Assembly: GCA_027459625.1 (NCBI GenBank)
Contig: DAIDHP010000002.1
Span: 145,279-209,278, forward strand
Source: Chthonomonadales bacterium
Lineage (GTDB): Bacteria > Armatimonadota > Chthonomonadetes > Chthonomonadales > CAJBBX01
Direction: 5' to 3'
Length of the DNA stretch: 64,000 bases
Shown here: positions 27,076-36,228 of the stretch, piece after piece
Layout: each line of letters starts with the position of its first letter
Position numbering within the stretch: the first letter of the stretch is position 1
Program-made: the position numbers and the translations under genes
The notes under the pieces: model-generated
What the model saw: only the letters and a program-made list of their open reading frames with translations
What the model was told of the DNA's origin: nothing
The model's database searches: none

Positions 27076-27731
27076 AATTGAACGAAAATGATTCCAATTC
27101 GCCTAGGCAAAAACGCTCCACATGGCGCATCGGACTGAAGGAGCGCATGAGGATGCAACAGACGGTTATCGTGATTATCTGTTTCCTCCTCTATCTGGCT
27201 TTGAAGCCGGTTGTGATGGGCATGATTCAAAATCGCAACTTTCAAGTTTGCCAGAACAATGTGCGAAAAATCGCTCAAGGCATTAAAAACTACGCCGGGG
27301 ATTGGGATGATACCCTGCCAAACGCCAATGACTGGCAGGATGCGGCTGAGAGCGATATCACCGCAACCACGGGTACGGGTTTCTCCGTTGAAACTTATTT
27401 CCATTGCCCTTTGGATCATACTCACGATAAATGCAGCTACGCTTACAACTCCATGCTCGGCGGGCTCTCCATGAACGTTCGCCCGGGGGATTTAGGAAGG
27501 CGGAAACGATTGGAAGAGATTGGAAGGCTTAGTGATGCGCCGCTGGTGATCGAGAAATACGGTGGTGGATATAATCAAAGCGTCAATCTCAAAAACTGGG
27601 ATGATGTGACGAAAAATCTGACAAAAATGCACAAAGTCCCCGAACCCACGGGAAGTGTGATTATGGGTGATCTTAAGGCTACCTATCGGAATGAAGATGA
27701 ATTAACCGATCTTGAGAGAAGACGCTTTTAG
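27072..27731 (+). CDS. Membrane-anchored pilin-like (DUF1559-like) protein
   Basis: About 219 residues. A basic N-terminus leads to one membrane helix, 'TVIVIICFLLYLALKPVVM', and then the fold seen in the pilin-like protein at 3861. 'CQNNVRKIAQGIKNYAGDWDD' matches '[12 protein letters not shown]...SDYDD', and 'CPLDHTHDKCSYAYNSMLGG' matches the later Cys block. The prepilin cleavage motif is missing, so it stays as a signal anchor. TTG 27072 overlaps the methyltransferase stop (TTGA); GTG 27021 is an alternative. The function is unknown. Confidence 0.75.
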   Translation: MKLNENDSNSPRQKRSTWRIGLKERMRMQQTVIVIICFLLYLALKPVVMGMIQNRNFQVCQNNVRKIAQGIKNYAGDWDDTLPNANDWQDAAESDITATTGTGFSVETYFHCPLDHTHDKCSYAYNSMLGGLSMNVRPGDLGRRKRLEEIGRLSDAPLVIEKYGGGYNQSVNLKNWDDVTKNLTKMHKVPEPTGSVIMGDLKATYRNEDELTDLERRRF

Positions 27732-27807
27732 AGACAACAAATGCGTTCTATAGCGACAACATAAATGGAGAGATATTCAATTATCTGTTATGTGATGAGG
27801 TGATGGG

Positions 27808-28959
27808 ATGGGAACCGCCTATACGCCGGGATTAAAGGTCAGTGAATACACGCGAATTGATAAGGTGCGCCGCCTGCCTCTGAAAGGTGAAGTGCTGGTT
27901 AAAGTCGGAGATCGGGTGAATCCGAGCACGGTCGTGGCGAAAACCGATCTTCCCGGAATTATGCAAACGATCAAATTGGCAGAGTTGCTTGGGGTGGAGC
28001 CCGCTGATGTCTCCTCCGCATTGCAAGTCAAGGTGGGGGATCGTATCCGGAAGGGAGATATGCTCGCAAAGTCCAAAGGGTTGTTCGGTCTTTTTAAGAG
28101 CGAGGTGAAATCCACTGTTGATGGGATCCTGGAAGTTATCTCCCCCCAAACAGGACATCTTCAGATTCGTCAACCCCCCACCCCTATAGAAAGAGACGCC
28201 TATGTTGAGGGGACCATCACCCAGGTGATAGAGAGCGAAGGGGTCACAGTGGAGTGTTACGGGGCGTTAGTGCAGGGCATCTTCGGGGTTGGAGGGGAGA
28301 GGCGCGGAGCTATCGTGATACCCCATTCCGATAAGGAGAGGGAGATCCAGGGGGATGATATCGGCTCCGAACACAAAGGATGTCTGCTCGTGGGCGGTAG
28401 CTCGGTGACTGGGGAAGCCCTTGAAAAGGCGGTGGAAATGGGGGTGGCGGGATTAATCGTGGGGGCGATTGTGGACAAGGATCTCATCGCTTTTATGAGG
28501 AAATATCTGAATGATCCCAATTACGACATAGGCGTGGCGATAATGGGTCACGAGCCGATTCCATTTTCACTCATACTCACCGAAGGGTTTGGAACCATCT
28601 CCATGGCGAAAAGGACCTTTGAATTGTTACGCTCTTTGGAGGGAAAAGAGTGCTCTTTCAACGGAGCCACTCAGATAAGAGCCGGAGTGATACGTCCGGA
28701 GGTGATTACTCCTCTTTCCACATCTCCCCGTTTGGATTCCTCGGATGGAAAAAACGATGGGGGTGCGCTGGATATAGGATCATATATTCGTATTATCAGG
28801 GAACCGAATTTCGGCGGTTTGGGACGTGTGATCGAATTGCCTGCCGAATTGCAGACCGTGGAATCAGAGACGAAGGTTCGCGTATTAAAAGCGCGTCTCG
28901 ATGATGGCTCGGAGGTGCTTGTGCCTCGCGCAAATGTCGAACTCATTGTTACCAATTGA
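27808..28959 (+). CDS. Barrel-sandwich hybrid and KOW-like protein, unknown
   Basis: A 383-residue cytoplasmic protein of unknown function. Two hybrid (biotinyl/lipoyl-like) motifs occur at the start, 'KGEVLVKVGDRVNPSTVVAK' and 'QVKVGDRIRKGDMLAKSKG', with no Lys in a biotin or lipoyl context. A central Rossmann-like part contains 'GCLLVGGSSVTGEALEKAV' and 'GVAGLIVGAIVDKDLI'. The C-terminus is a KOW-like barrel, 'SYIRIIREPNFGGLGRVIEL'. Resemblance to RnfC-type sandwich domains is structural only. Its nearness to the GlmL-family gene may be functional. AGGTGATGGG directly precedes the ATG. Confidence 0.8.
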   Translation: MGTAYTPGLKVSEYTRIDKVRRLPLKGEVLVKVGDRVNPSTVVAKTDLPGIMQTIKLAELLGVEPADVSSALQVKVGDRIRKGDMLAKSKGLFGLFKSEVKSTVDGILEVISPQTGHLQIRQPPTPIERDAYVEGTITQVIESEGVTVECYGALVQGIFGVGGERRGAIVIPHSDKEREIQGDDIGSEHKGCLLVGGSSVTGEALEKAVEMGVAGLIVGAIVDKDLIAFMRKYLNDPNYDIGVAIMGHEPIPFSLILTEGFGTISMAKRTFELLRSLEGKECSFNGATQIRAGVIRPEVITPLSTSPRLDSSDGKNDGGALDIGSYIRIIREPNFGGLGRVIELPAELQTVESETKVRVLKARLDDGSEVLVPRANVELIVTN

Positions 28960-29006
28960 CGCCGGGGGAACCCTCTCTTCCGCCGACGCACATGAAGGAG
29001 GATGAT

Positions 29007-29750
29007 ATGAAAATCGGTGTGGCTGATTTCGGACTGAATGTATACGAAGGCGGACTGTTTGATTTGGAGGGCCGTCTGCTGAAGCTTAAGGAGATCGGAT
29101 ATGACGGCATCGAACGCCTTGAGGCGGACAGTCCCTCTCAAGCTCTCGAGCGCGCAGCCATCTTCACCCGATTGGGCATGGATTATGGCACGGTTCGAGC
29201 TACGAGCTTCGGTTCATCCTTGCAATGGACTGCGGGATTCCGCAAAGAGTACATCTGGACCGCTGCAAGCGCACGGGATATGGACGCTTTTTGCAGGCAA
29301 GTGAACTTTCAGTGCCAGGCGACGGCTAAAATGAACGTTCGCACGGTATTGCACAACCACTTAGGAACGGTGGTGGAAACTCAGGAGCAATTGGATCATT
29401 TCATGGCCGCTTGCCCGGAGTGCGGGCTTTTGTTGGACACCGCTCATCTCGCCGCTGCAGGGGGCGACCCTGTAGGCACGGCGAAAAAGTACGCTCAGCG
29501 CATTATCGCGGTTCACGTTAAGGATTGGTTCGCCTACGAGCCTGAAGAGACGATAAAGGAGTGGCATCGCAAGGGTAGATTTTGCGAATTAGGCGCTGGA
29601 AATATCGGGCTGGATAATCACGCTGTTTTGGATGTGCTTAAGAGCTCTGGCTACGATGGCTGGATTTTTGTGGAGCAGGACACTCACTTGAGAAACCCTT
29701 ACGGGGATCTTGCCGTCAGCAGGCGGTATCTTCGCGATTCCGGGATATAA
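29007..29750 (+). CDS. Sugar phosphate isomerase/epimerase (TIM barrel)
   Basis: A 247-residue AP-endonuclease-2/xylose-isomerase-like barrel. 'LKEIGYDGIERLEADSP', 'VLHNHLGTVVETQEQLDHF', 'LLLDTAHLAAAGGDPV', 'IIAVHVKDW' and 'WIFVEQDTHLRNP' carry the His, Asp and Glu metal ligands in the expected order. The substrate is unknown, often a ketose or inosose. GGAGG lies 7 nt before ATG 29007; the upstream frame to 28956 is not needed. A terminator follows. Confidence 0.9.
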   Translation: MKIGVADFGLNVYEGGLFDLEGRLLKLKEIGYDGIERLEADSPSQALERAAIFTRLGMDYGTVRATSFGSSLQWTAGFRKEYIWTAASARDMDAFCRQVNFQCQATAKMNVRTVLHNHLGTVVETQEQLDHFMAACPECGLLLDTAHLAAAGGDPVGTAKKYAQRIIAVHVKDWFAYEPEETIKEWHRKGRFCELGAGNIGLDNHAVLDVLKSSGYDGWIFVEQDTHLRNPYGDLAVSRRYLRDSGI

Positions 29751-29755
29751 AACAA

Positions 29756-29795
29756 CAAAGTCCTCCGCACTAAAACCATTTTACGGAGGACTTTG
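29756..29795. terminator. Bidirectional terminator between convergent genes
   Basis: A 12-bp perfect stem CAAAGTCCTCCG (29756-29767) / CGGAGGACTTTG (29784-29795), placed between the epimerase stop and the flotillin stop. The T-tracts are short. Confidence 0.75.
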
Positions 29796-29803
29796 CATCA
29801 TAT

Positions 29804-31399
29804 CTACGCTTTCGTCTCTTGTTTCTCTACGGTTTCGCTTGGCGTCGCATTGGTTTTTTGACTTAAGCCAGGGATGTTCTTCATAAGATCCTCCAGCTTT
29901 ATTCCCGTCATCGCCTCCATGATGGGTGGTATCTGAGTGATCATTTTTGTGACCTCGCCTGTCAACTTGCTCGCCCCGATTCCATCCGTTCCTCCGCTGT
30001 TAATCATGACAATGCGATCCACTTTCGCGAGCGGGGCGGACACCGCCTGAGCGATATCCGGGAGCTTATCGATGAACATCTGCGCGACGGCGGCTTCGTT
30101 ATAGGTGCGGAACGCTTCCGCTCTGCGCGACATGGCCGCTGCTTCCGCAAGTCCCTGAGCCTCAATGGATTCTCCCATCGCCTTGCCTTTCGCGGCGATC
30201 CCATCCGCTTCGGCGATCGCGCGTGCGCGAGCAACTTCGGCATCCGCGAGTCCCTTCACTTTGTTCGACTCCGCCTCCGCTTCACCGGTGCGTTGCACGA
30301 CGTCCGCTTGAGCGAAACCCGTGGTTTTTGCCGCTTCCGCCTGTCCTTGCGCCGTAACCTTAAGACGGTATTGTTCCGCCTCGGCGATGGTTTGGATGCG
30401 ATTCCGCTCCGCTTCGGCCGGGCGTTGCACGGTTGCGATCAGTTCCTTTTCCTTTCGAGAGATCTCTTTCTCCTCGAGTTCAGCCTGCTTGATCTTTTCC
30501 ACGATTTGAACCTGAACGGACTGCTCCTTGACCGCCTGTTCGGTTTTGTATCGTTGCAGATCATACGCCAAATCCGCTTCGGCTTTTTTCTGATTGACAG
30601 ATCCATTGTAGTCCTGGAGCTTAAGTTTGTAATCCCTGTCGGCTTCTGCGATTTTGGTGTCCGCCATGTATTTGGCTATTGAGGCTTCCTGATTTGCCTG
30701 GGCGGCGCGAATGGTGGCATCGCGATTAGCCTCGGCCTCTCCGATCTGAGCATCACGCTTCACCTGAGCGATTCGAGTCTTTCCTATCGCTTCCAGATAA
30801 CCGCGGCTATCCGTGATCTCCCTGATCGTGAAGGAGATGATCTCCAGCCCCATATTGGAAAGATCGCCTGCGGAAACCTCCGCCACTTTTTGGGCGAAAG
30901 TTTCGTGGGAAGCGTAGACTTCTTCCACAGTCAAAGTTCCGAGGATGGCGCGAAGGTGCCCCGCCACCGTTTCATAAGCGATGTTCTTGATTTCGTCACG
31001 GCTCTTGTTTAAAAACTGCTCCGCCGCCGTTCGTATTGATATGTCATCGCCTTTCACTTTGATCTGGGCAACGCCATCCACCTTGATAGGGACTCCCATC
31101 TTGGTTAAAAACTCAGGAGTTACGAGATCCAATGTGATCAATTCCAAGGAAATTATTTCCACTCGTTCCGTGAGAGGGTTCACCAAGGAGCCCCCGCCTT
31201 TCACGATTCGGAACCCAATTCGATGCTTTTCACCGTTCACGTCGGTGACCACCTCCCCCTTCCCGCCTGAGATTACAAGCACTTCGTTAGGTCCAACTTT
31301 CTTATAGAGCGACCGATAGATGGAAATGAGAATCAGGAAGAAAACAACAACCGCGACAACAATTACGAATGTCATGGTGATGACGTTCATATCTGGCAT
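29804..31399 (-). CDS. Flotillin-family SPFH protein
   Basis: A 531-residue flotillin. One N-terminal membrane helix ('FVIVVAVVVFFLILISIY') is followed by the SPFH/PHB domain ('VGPNEVLVISGGKG' to 'IREITDSRGYLEAIG'). Next is a long Ala/Glu/Lys coiled coil rich in 'AEAEANRDATIRAAQA'-type repeats (about residues 215-430), then a C-terminal oligomerisation region. It builds membrane microdomain scaffolds. GGAGG lies 7 nt before the ATG. The upstream NfeD gene on the same strand mirrors the YuaF-FloT pair of Bacillus. Confidence 0.95.
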   Translation of the reverse strand: MPDMNVITMTFVIVVAVVVFFLILISIYRSLYKKVGPNEVLVISGGKGEVVTDVNGEKHRIGFRIVKGGGSLVNPLTERVEIISLELITLDLVTPEFLTKMGVPIKVDGVAQIKVKGDDISIRTAAEQFLNKSRDEIKNIAYETVAGHLRAILGTLTVEEVYASHETFAQKVAEVSAGDLSNMGLEIISFTIREITDSRGYLEAIGKTRIAQVKRDAQIGEAEANRDATIRAAQANQEASIAKYMADTKIAEADRDYKLKLQDYNGSVNQKKAEADLAYDLQRYKTEQAVKEQSVQVQIVEKIKQAELEEKEISRKEKELIATVQRPAEAERNRIQTIAEAEQYRLKVTAQGQAEAAKTTGFAQADVVQRTGEAEAESNKVKGLADAEVARARAIAEADGIAAKGKAMGESIEAQGLAEAAAMSRRAEAFRTYNEAAVAQMFIDKLPDIAQAVSAPLAKVDRIVMINSGGTDGIGASKLTGEVTKMITQIPPIMEAMTGIKLEDLMKNIPGLSQKTNATPSETVEKQETKA

Positions 31400-31537
31400 G
31401 AAAACATCCTCCTTTCTTCAACTGACTTTGGGATTTTCTTCCGCAGCCTACATGGTCAGTGCGGAATTCGTGCACTTATGGGAATATCTTATCCAATTAT
31501 CGAACTGCCGTTACGCATTTCACATTCGCATGGTTTA

Positions 31538-32242
31538 TTAATGGATTCTCATGACACGGGCTATGTTGTTATCCAGTCGATGAATCCTGACATCCGCGCC
31601 GGGTGGAATTACTCCCTCCTCTTCGTTTATCGCCCGTATCGTTTGCCTGGATCCGGCAACGACATAGCAAATCATTCCTGGATGATCCTGGGAGATCGGG
31701 GCGGTCACTAGCGCATTAAGACCTATCAGATCCTCCAAGACGTTATGACTGGAGGTGCTCGCCGCGCCAAAAACTCGATTGATCAAAACCCATGCACCGG
31801 TCCACATCGCTCCTCCGGCGGCTATCGCGGTGAGCAATCCATATATCATCGCCGCATGCAATGCTTGAGATAATAATCCCGCCCCGCCAAATCCAATAAG
31901 AAACCCCGAAACGGACATGGGGTCGATATAGTGCAAAATATTCAGATGCGTGGTCTGATCGTCATTCGAGCCGTTTCCGTTTTGCGAAGCATTATGCTCC
32001 GCCGGGTGAACGATATCTTGATGCCCTATATGCGTGTGTCCAATGTGGATATGCCCTGAATGCGCTCCTTCAGCGGCGTTTCCGCCCACTGTGTGAACAT
32101 GACCGTTTACAGGATGGGCGATATGGCTTCCAAGATGATGCACTTGCGCCGAGTGAGATAATCCGCCAATCAGAAATGAGATAACCGCATAGGTAATTCC
32201 CAAGGCGAAGCAAGCCAAATATATTATTACTAATCCATTCAT
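31538..32242 (-). CDS. NfeD-like partner of flotillin, His-rich loop
   Basis: A 234-residue membrane protein. It has one N-terminal helix ('LVIIYLACFALGITYAVISF'), then an extracytoplasmic loop of about 75 residues rich in His-x-His and His-Gly ('HSGHIHIGHTHIGHQD'). Two further helices (about residues 115-160) precede a C-terminal OB-fold NfeD domain ('EDLIGLNALVTAPIS' to 'VRIHRLDNNIARVMRI'). It lies 138 nt upstream of the flotillin gene on the same strand, as yuaF does before floT. The His cluster might bind Zn, Ni or Cu. The ribosome-binding site is weak (GGTAGG). Confidence 0.85.
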   Translation of the reverse strand: MNGLVIIYLACFALGITYAVISFLIGGLSHSAQVHHLGSHIAHPVNGHVHTVGGNAAEGAHSGHIHIGHTHIGHQDIVHPAEHNASQNGNGSNDDQTTHLNILHYIDPMSVSGFLIGFGGAGLLSQALHAAMIYGLLTAIAAGGAMWTGAWVLINRVFGAASTSSHNVLEDLIGLNALVTAPISQDHPGMICYVVAGSRQTIRAINEEEGVIPPGADVRIHRLDNNIARVMRIH

Positions 32243-32586
32243 ATGCCTACCATCCGGTTACAGTTTAAGAGAGGGCAAAAGTGAAAGGGAGCCTATGATC
32301 CCATCCTCAATGATTGCAAAACCGCCATTGCCTGAATATATTGTACGCCTATTTTCATGATAAATCATATATTATTTCACTGATGTTGATCGCCCTTTAG
32401 CGATTAATTGCCATCTTTCCACATATAGGATACGGTGATCCAAAGGCGAGGAAGCCAATTTCACTTCTCTGAATTGATTAACGGGATTCCAGTGGATTAG
32501 GTTTCATTGAAGTGCAGGTTTTTTTATGCATCCCCGGCTTCTTTGGGTAACATAATAAGCATGAACCTTTTGATAGGAGTGAATGC

Positions 32587-33537
32587 ATGTCATACATCGT
32601 CGGTGTGGATATTGGAGGCACAAAGTGCGCCGTGTGCCTGGGTTCTTCCGAGGGGGAAGTGTTCGATAGGCGGGAGATAGACACCGATCCAGAGGAAGAA
32701 CCCGAGAGAATCCTCGGAAGGCTATGCGAGCACGCAAAAAGCATTTTGCGGGATAGGACTGTGCAAATGCAGTCGTTGAAGGGAGTGGGAGTTTCATGCG
32801 GAGGGCCTCTTGACAGCGCCACCGGCATGATTCTTTCGCCTCCGAACCTTCCCCTATGGATCAAAGTTCCCGCAGGCGACATTCTAAGGGGAGAATTTCC
32901 GGATATCAATGTGGTACTGGAGAATGACGCAAACGCCACTGCGCTGGCTGAGTGGAAATTCGGGGCGGGCAGGGGATGTGTAAATATGTTGTATCTAACG
33001 ATGGGCACGGGCATCGGCTGCGGGATGATTCTTGATGGCAGGCTGTATCATGGCACGAATGACCTTGCCGGCGAGGCGGGGCATCAAACGATCCTTCTGA
33101 ACGGGCCGATGTGCAAATGCGGCAAGAAGGGATGCTTGGAGGCGCTCAGTTCCGGCCCGGCAATTGCGCATTTGGCTCAGGATAGTCTGCATTACGGACG
33201 AGGCAAGCATCTTGTGGAAAAAGCCGGCGGGAATCCAGCCAACATTACCGCCAAGCTTGTTGTGGAGTGCGCCAAGGAAGGGGATGCGTTCTCCATAAGG
33301 ATATTGGAGGAGGCAGGTTTTTACATGGGAGTTGGGTTATCAAACCTGATACAGATATTGAATCCCGAGAAAATAGTTTTGGGCACGATCGCCGTCCATG
33401 CAGGAGACCTTATCCTGAACCCCATTCGCGACACCCTGAAAGAATACACTTGGGCACGCTCACTTTCCGTATGTGAGGTGGTCCCCGCAGAGTTGGGCGA
33501 CAGGGCTCAGGATCTGGCGGCGATCGCGTTGATATAA
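32587..33537 (+). CDS. ROK-family sugar kinase
   Basis: A 316-residue ROK protein, probably glucokinase or N-acetylhexosamine kinase. The ATP motif is 'GVDIGGTKCAVCLG', the sugar motif 'VVLENDANATALAEW' holds the catalytic Asp, 'MGTGIGCGMILDG' follows, then the ROK zinc motif 'CKCGKKGCLEALSSG' and His in 'GEAGHQTI'. No DNA-binding domain is present, so it is a kinase rather than a repressor. TAGGAG precedes ATG 32587. The 344-bp gap 32243-32586 holds no gene that I can see. Confidence 0.93.
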   Translation: MSYIVGVDIGGTKCAVCLGSSEGEVFDRREIDTDPEEEPERILGRLCEHAKSILRDRTVQMQSLKGVGVSCGGPLDSATGMILSPPNLPLWIKVPAGDILRGEFPDINVVLENDANATALAEWKFGAGRGCVNMLYLTMGTGIGCGMILDGRLYHGTNDLAGEAGHQTILLNGPMCKCGKKGCLEALSSGPAIAHLAQDSLHYGRGKHLVEKAGGNPANITAKLVVECAKEGDAFSIRILEEAGFYMGVGLSNLIQILNPEKIVLGTIAVHAGDLILNPIRDTLKEYTWARSLSVCEVVPAELGDRAQDLAAIALI

Positions 33538-33540
33538 AAA

Positions 33541-33566
33541 AGAGGGGCGCTTGGAAACGCCCCTCT
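33541..33566. terminator. Bidirectional terminator after the ROK kinase gene
   Basis: AGAGGGGCG (33541-33549) / CGCCCCTCT (33558-33566), with an A-run before it. It serves the convergent STN protein gene best, since the A-run reads as T on the minus strand. Confidence 0.75.
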
Positions 33567-33606
33567 TACTCATGTATATTCGGGATGGAAGTTCAGGCGG
33601 GAGTTA

Positions 33607-34437
33607 TTAATATCCTCGGTATCCGCCGCTATTGTATCCGCCGTAACCTCCTCCGTATCCTCCTCCGCCATAGCCTCCGCCAAAGGAGTTGCCGAAACCA
33701 CCTCCCATGCCGCCATAGCCTCCGCCAAAGGAGTTGCCGAAACCACCTCCCATGCCGCCGCCGTAGCCTCCTCCGAAGCCTCCTCCGAAGGAGTTGCCAT
33801 AGCCACCACCGCCATATCCGCCGCCATAACCCCCGAAGCCTCCGCCACCGAAACCGTTGCCATATCCACCTCCCATGCTATTCATTCCAAGCATACCTGC
33901 TGTATTGTAATAGTATGAGATGATTGGCGTTCCGCCTAAGAGCAACGCTATTTCTCCCGCATCCGCGAAGTTCACTGGGATTTTGGTGAACCGTTTTGGC
34001 AGCGATGGAGTGGTTGTTGATGAGGATGTACTCGTATTAGCCTGCTGGGTAGGAGCATATGTGTTGGTATTATCCTCCTGCTTGGGAGATATGGTGTACA
34101 CCCCGTTTTCAATGCGATAGGTTAAGGGCATCATGCTAGATGCTCGTAAGATGCTTTCCAAAGCGGTTTGGAAAGGCACATCATTAAGTGAGACGGTGAC
34201 GGAGCCTCTCACATCGCTAGCAATGGAGAAGTTTGCGCCAACAGTGTTGAAGAGGAGCGTAAGGGCGGAGCGAATGTCCGCGTTCTGCAGATTGAGGGTA
34301 ACCTTCTTGTTTGAGATATCCTGCGATCCACCAGAACCAGTATCCTGCGCTCGTGCGATGTTTGGCACTAGCATAACCGATGCCAAAAAGATCATGGAAA
34401 GGAATGCCAAAGATTTTCGAGTCGCGACCAGTTTCAT
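33607..34437 (-). CDS. Exported STN-domain protein with Gly-rich tail
   Basis: 276 residues. ATG 34437 follows GGAGG by 8 nt and gives a signal peptide ending 'IARAQ'; the frame's earlier Met at 34608 lacks one. Residues about 40-125 match the secretin/TonB short N-terminal (STN) domain ('VTLNLQNADIRSALTLLF', 'VTVSLNDVPFQTALESIL'). A Ser/Thr linker follows. The last 100 residues are almost wholly Gly, Tyr, Phe and Ser, with a 15-residue tandem repeat (GGMGGGFGNSFGGGY type). No secretin pore domain is present. It may be a periplasmic or surface assembly protein. Confidence 0.85.
   Translation of the reverse strand: MKLVATRKSLAFLSMIFLASVMLVPNIARAQDTGSGGSQDISNKKVTLNLQNADIRSALTLLFNTVGANFSIASDVRGSVTVSLNDVPFQTALESILRASSMMPLTYRIENGVYTISPKQEDNTNTYAPTQQANTSTSSSTTTPSLPKRFTKIPVNFADAGEIALLLGGTPIISYYYNTAGMLGMNSMGGGYGNGFGGGGFGGYGGGYGGGGYGNSFGGGFGGGYGGGMGGGFGNSFGGGYGGMGGGFGNSFGGGYGGGGYGGGYGGYNSGGYRGY
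33669..33758. repeat. Two tandem 45-bp repeats in the Gly-rich tail
   Basis: Two adjacent 45-bp units (33669-33713 and 33714-33758) are essentially identical and encode 15 residues each. They indicate a recent duplication and a length-variable tail. Confidence 0.8.
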
Positions 34438-34746
34438 GTTATCATCCTCCATCATACGACAATAGCTATTGATATATAGGGTTGTTCTCCAGTATGTTTT
34501 ATTATATAGACGAAGCCGGAATGGTTTCGTTACATTTATTTTCGGCAAAATTGATTGAATTTGATAATTGTCAATATAGCCTCGTATAGCGAAAACATCT
34601 TCACTCAATCTGGATGAAGAGTGCGGAAATCATATTGAAATAACTACATTTCCACTGTCTAATACGGATGGGGAAAGATGGAGTTTCCTTAAATTGCATC
34701 TGTGAAATTAGATTTTTCTAATATTCCCATTCCAATTTAAGGATTG

Positions 34747-34835
34747 GAGGCGACTGCAAAATTCATCATCCGAGTGCATGGCGGAACTTTAAATGAGCGG
34801 TGTCGTGTCCGGATTTGAGAATTTGCAGCCGTCTC
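34747..34835. repeat. Diverged copy of the inverted-repeat element
   Basis: The ends GAGGCGACTGCAAAATTC and GAGAATTTGCAGCCGTCTC are imperfect inverses. The length is 89 bp and the GCAAAATTC core is kept. It lies 19 nt past the stop of the Tat-exported dehydrogenase. I see nothing else in 34609-34853. Confidence 0.6.
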
Positions 34836-34853
34836 GATTGAGAGAGGTGTTAG

Positions 34854-36164
34854 TCAGATGCTGTAGTCGGAGTCGCGTATGACCACCCTGGACTTTTTGG
34901 CTATGGCTTCATTCGCCTTAATTACCGCAACGGCTGCCTCGAATCCGTCCATTGCGGTGCACGCCACGGGCGCTCCGGTGCGGATGCTGTTGAAGAAGTT
35001 ATCCATCTCCAACTGGTAGTCATCCTTGCCTCGCACATCTCCCTCAAAAGTCATCTCCCCAACCTTGACCCCGGATTTGTTCAGTTTTTTCGTGGCTGAG
35101 GGATCAAGAAGCAATCCCTGTTCCTTGTGTTCGCCTGTTAATTTGCCTCCCACCGGATGTTTCATCCAATCCAAGAGGGGAGCGTTCGGTTCACGATAAA
35201 ACTGCCCGCCAGTACCTTCCGAGACGATAAGGGTGCCATCCTTGCCCATGAATTGTTCCGCGTAACCGTCATATTGATTGGTGGTTAAGGACGTGTAGTT
35301 CAACTTGATTCCGTTCGGGTATTCATAGAGAACCTCCACGTTGTCATTGACGGTTCTTCCATCCTTCCAATAATCAATGCCTCCCAATCCAACAACGGAG
35401 GTCGGGCGTGATTCAAGGTACCAGTTCACAACTTGGATTTGATGGGAACCGAGTTCCGCCAAAAGCCCTTGAGAGGTCTCTTTATACAGCCTCCAGTTCC
35501 AAAACTTATCCGTCGTATCCGGTGGAACCGGGCGTCTCCAACTAGTGTTGCGGTTCCATTGGGCTCGGATATGAGTGACAACGCCGCATATCTTTTTATT
35601 TCTGATAAGATCCCATCCGTGATTATATAGGATGCTGGATTTGCGCTGGTGGCCGATCTGGAGTATTCGATTGTTTTTTATCGCCGCGCGCGCCATATGC
35701 CGTGCATTCTCTATGGTGTACGCCATCATTTTTTCACTGAACACGTGTTTACCGGATTCCAAAGCCGCGATGGCGATTGGGGAGTGCCAGATGATTGGGG
35801 TGGCGATCAACACCGCGTCGATATCCTTGCGGTCCATTACATGGCGGTAATCCTTGTAGCCCGTTGCATTCGGAGCATCCTTCAGGGCGCGATTCAGGTT
35901 AGGTTCATATACGTCGCAAATAGCCACCATTCGAACGCCCGGCACATTCATGGCGCGCTTAAAATCCACTCCAAAACCCTGCGCTCCCACTCCAATGAAT
36001 GCGACATTGACTGGTCGCATGTCCCCCGAATCGGCGGGGTTAGCGTCCTGCGCCTGAGCGATCTGGCTAAGACCCAAACCGAATGCGGATGCGATCGCAG
36101 CGGTGCCTTGGATGAACTCCCTGCGACTCATGTCAGATGATTGAAAGGAAATAGTCCTCTTCAT
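34854..36164 (-). CDS. Tat-exported Gfo/Idh/MocA-family dehydrogenase
   Basis: A 436-residue oxidoreductase with a twin-arginine signal ('SRREFIQGTAAIASAFGLG'), so it is folded with NAD(P) before export. Its Rossmann start is 'VAFIGVGAQGFGVDF', and 'FSEKMMA' stands where the usual EKP motif is (Met for Pro). 'LLAELGSHQIQVVNWYL' is the substrate-domain motif. The ATG at 36164 has GAGGATC upstream; the frame's Met at 36221 is too far. Related glycosidases and oxidoreductases with Tat signals act on sugars with NAD kept bound. The substrate is unknown. Confidence 0.9.
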   Translation of the reverse strand: MKRTISFQSSDMSRREFIQGTAAIASAFGLGLSQIAQAQDANPADSGDMRPVNVAFIGVGAQGFGVDFKRAMNVPGVRMVAICDVYEPNLNRALKDAPNATGYKDYRHVMDRKDIDAVLIATPIIWHSPIAIAALESGKHVFSEKMMAYTIENARHMARAAIKNNRILQIGHQRKSSILYNHGWDLIRNKKICGVVTHIRAQWNRNTSWRRPVPPDTTDKFWNWRLYKETSQGLLAELGSHQIQVVNWYLESRPTSVVGLGGIDYWKDGRTVNDNVEVLYEYPNGIKLNYTSLTTNQYDGYAEQFMGKDGTLIVSEGTGGQFYREPNAPLLDWMKHPVGGKLTGEHKEQGLLLDPSATKKLNKSGVKVGEMTFEGDVRGKDDYQLEMDNFFNSIRTGAPVACTAMDGFEAAVAVIKANEAIAKKSRVVIRDSDYSI

Positions 36165-36228
36165 TCCGTGATCCTCGCTTTTTAATGAGTGTATGATTCG
36201 GGCCGACTGATACAAATCCAACCTTATG

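Noticed and set aside
33669..33758. CRISPR-like 45-bp direct repeats
   Set aside because: They are contiguous, in frame and encode the Gly-rich tail, with no spacers.
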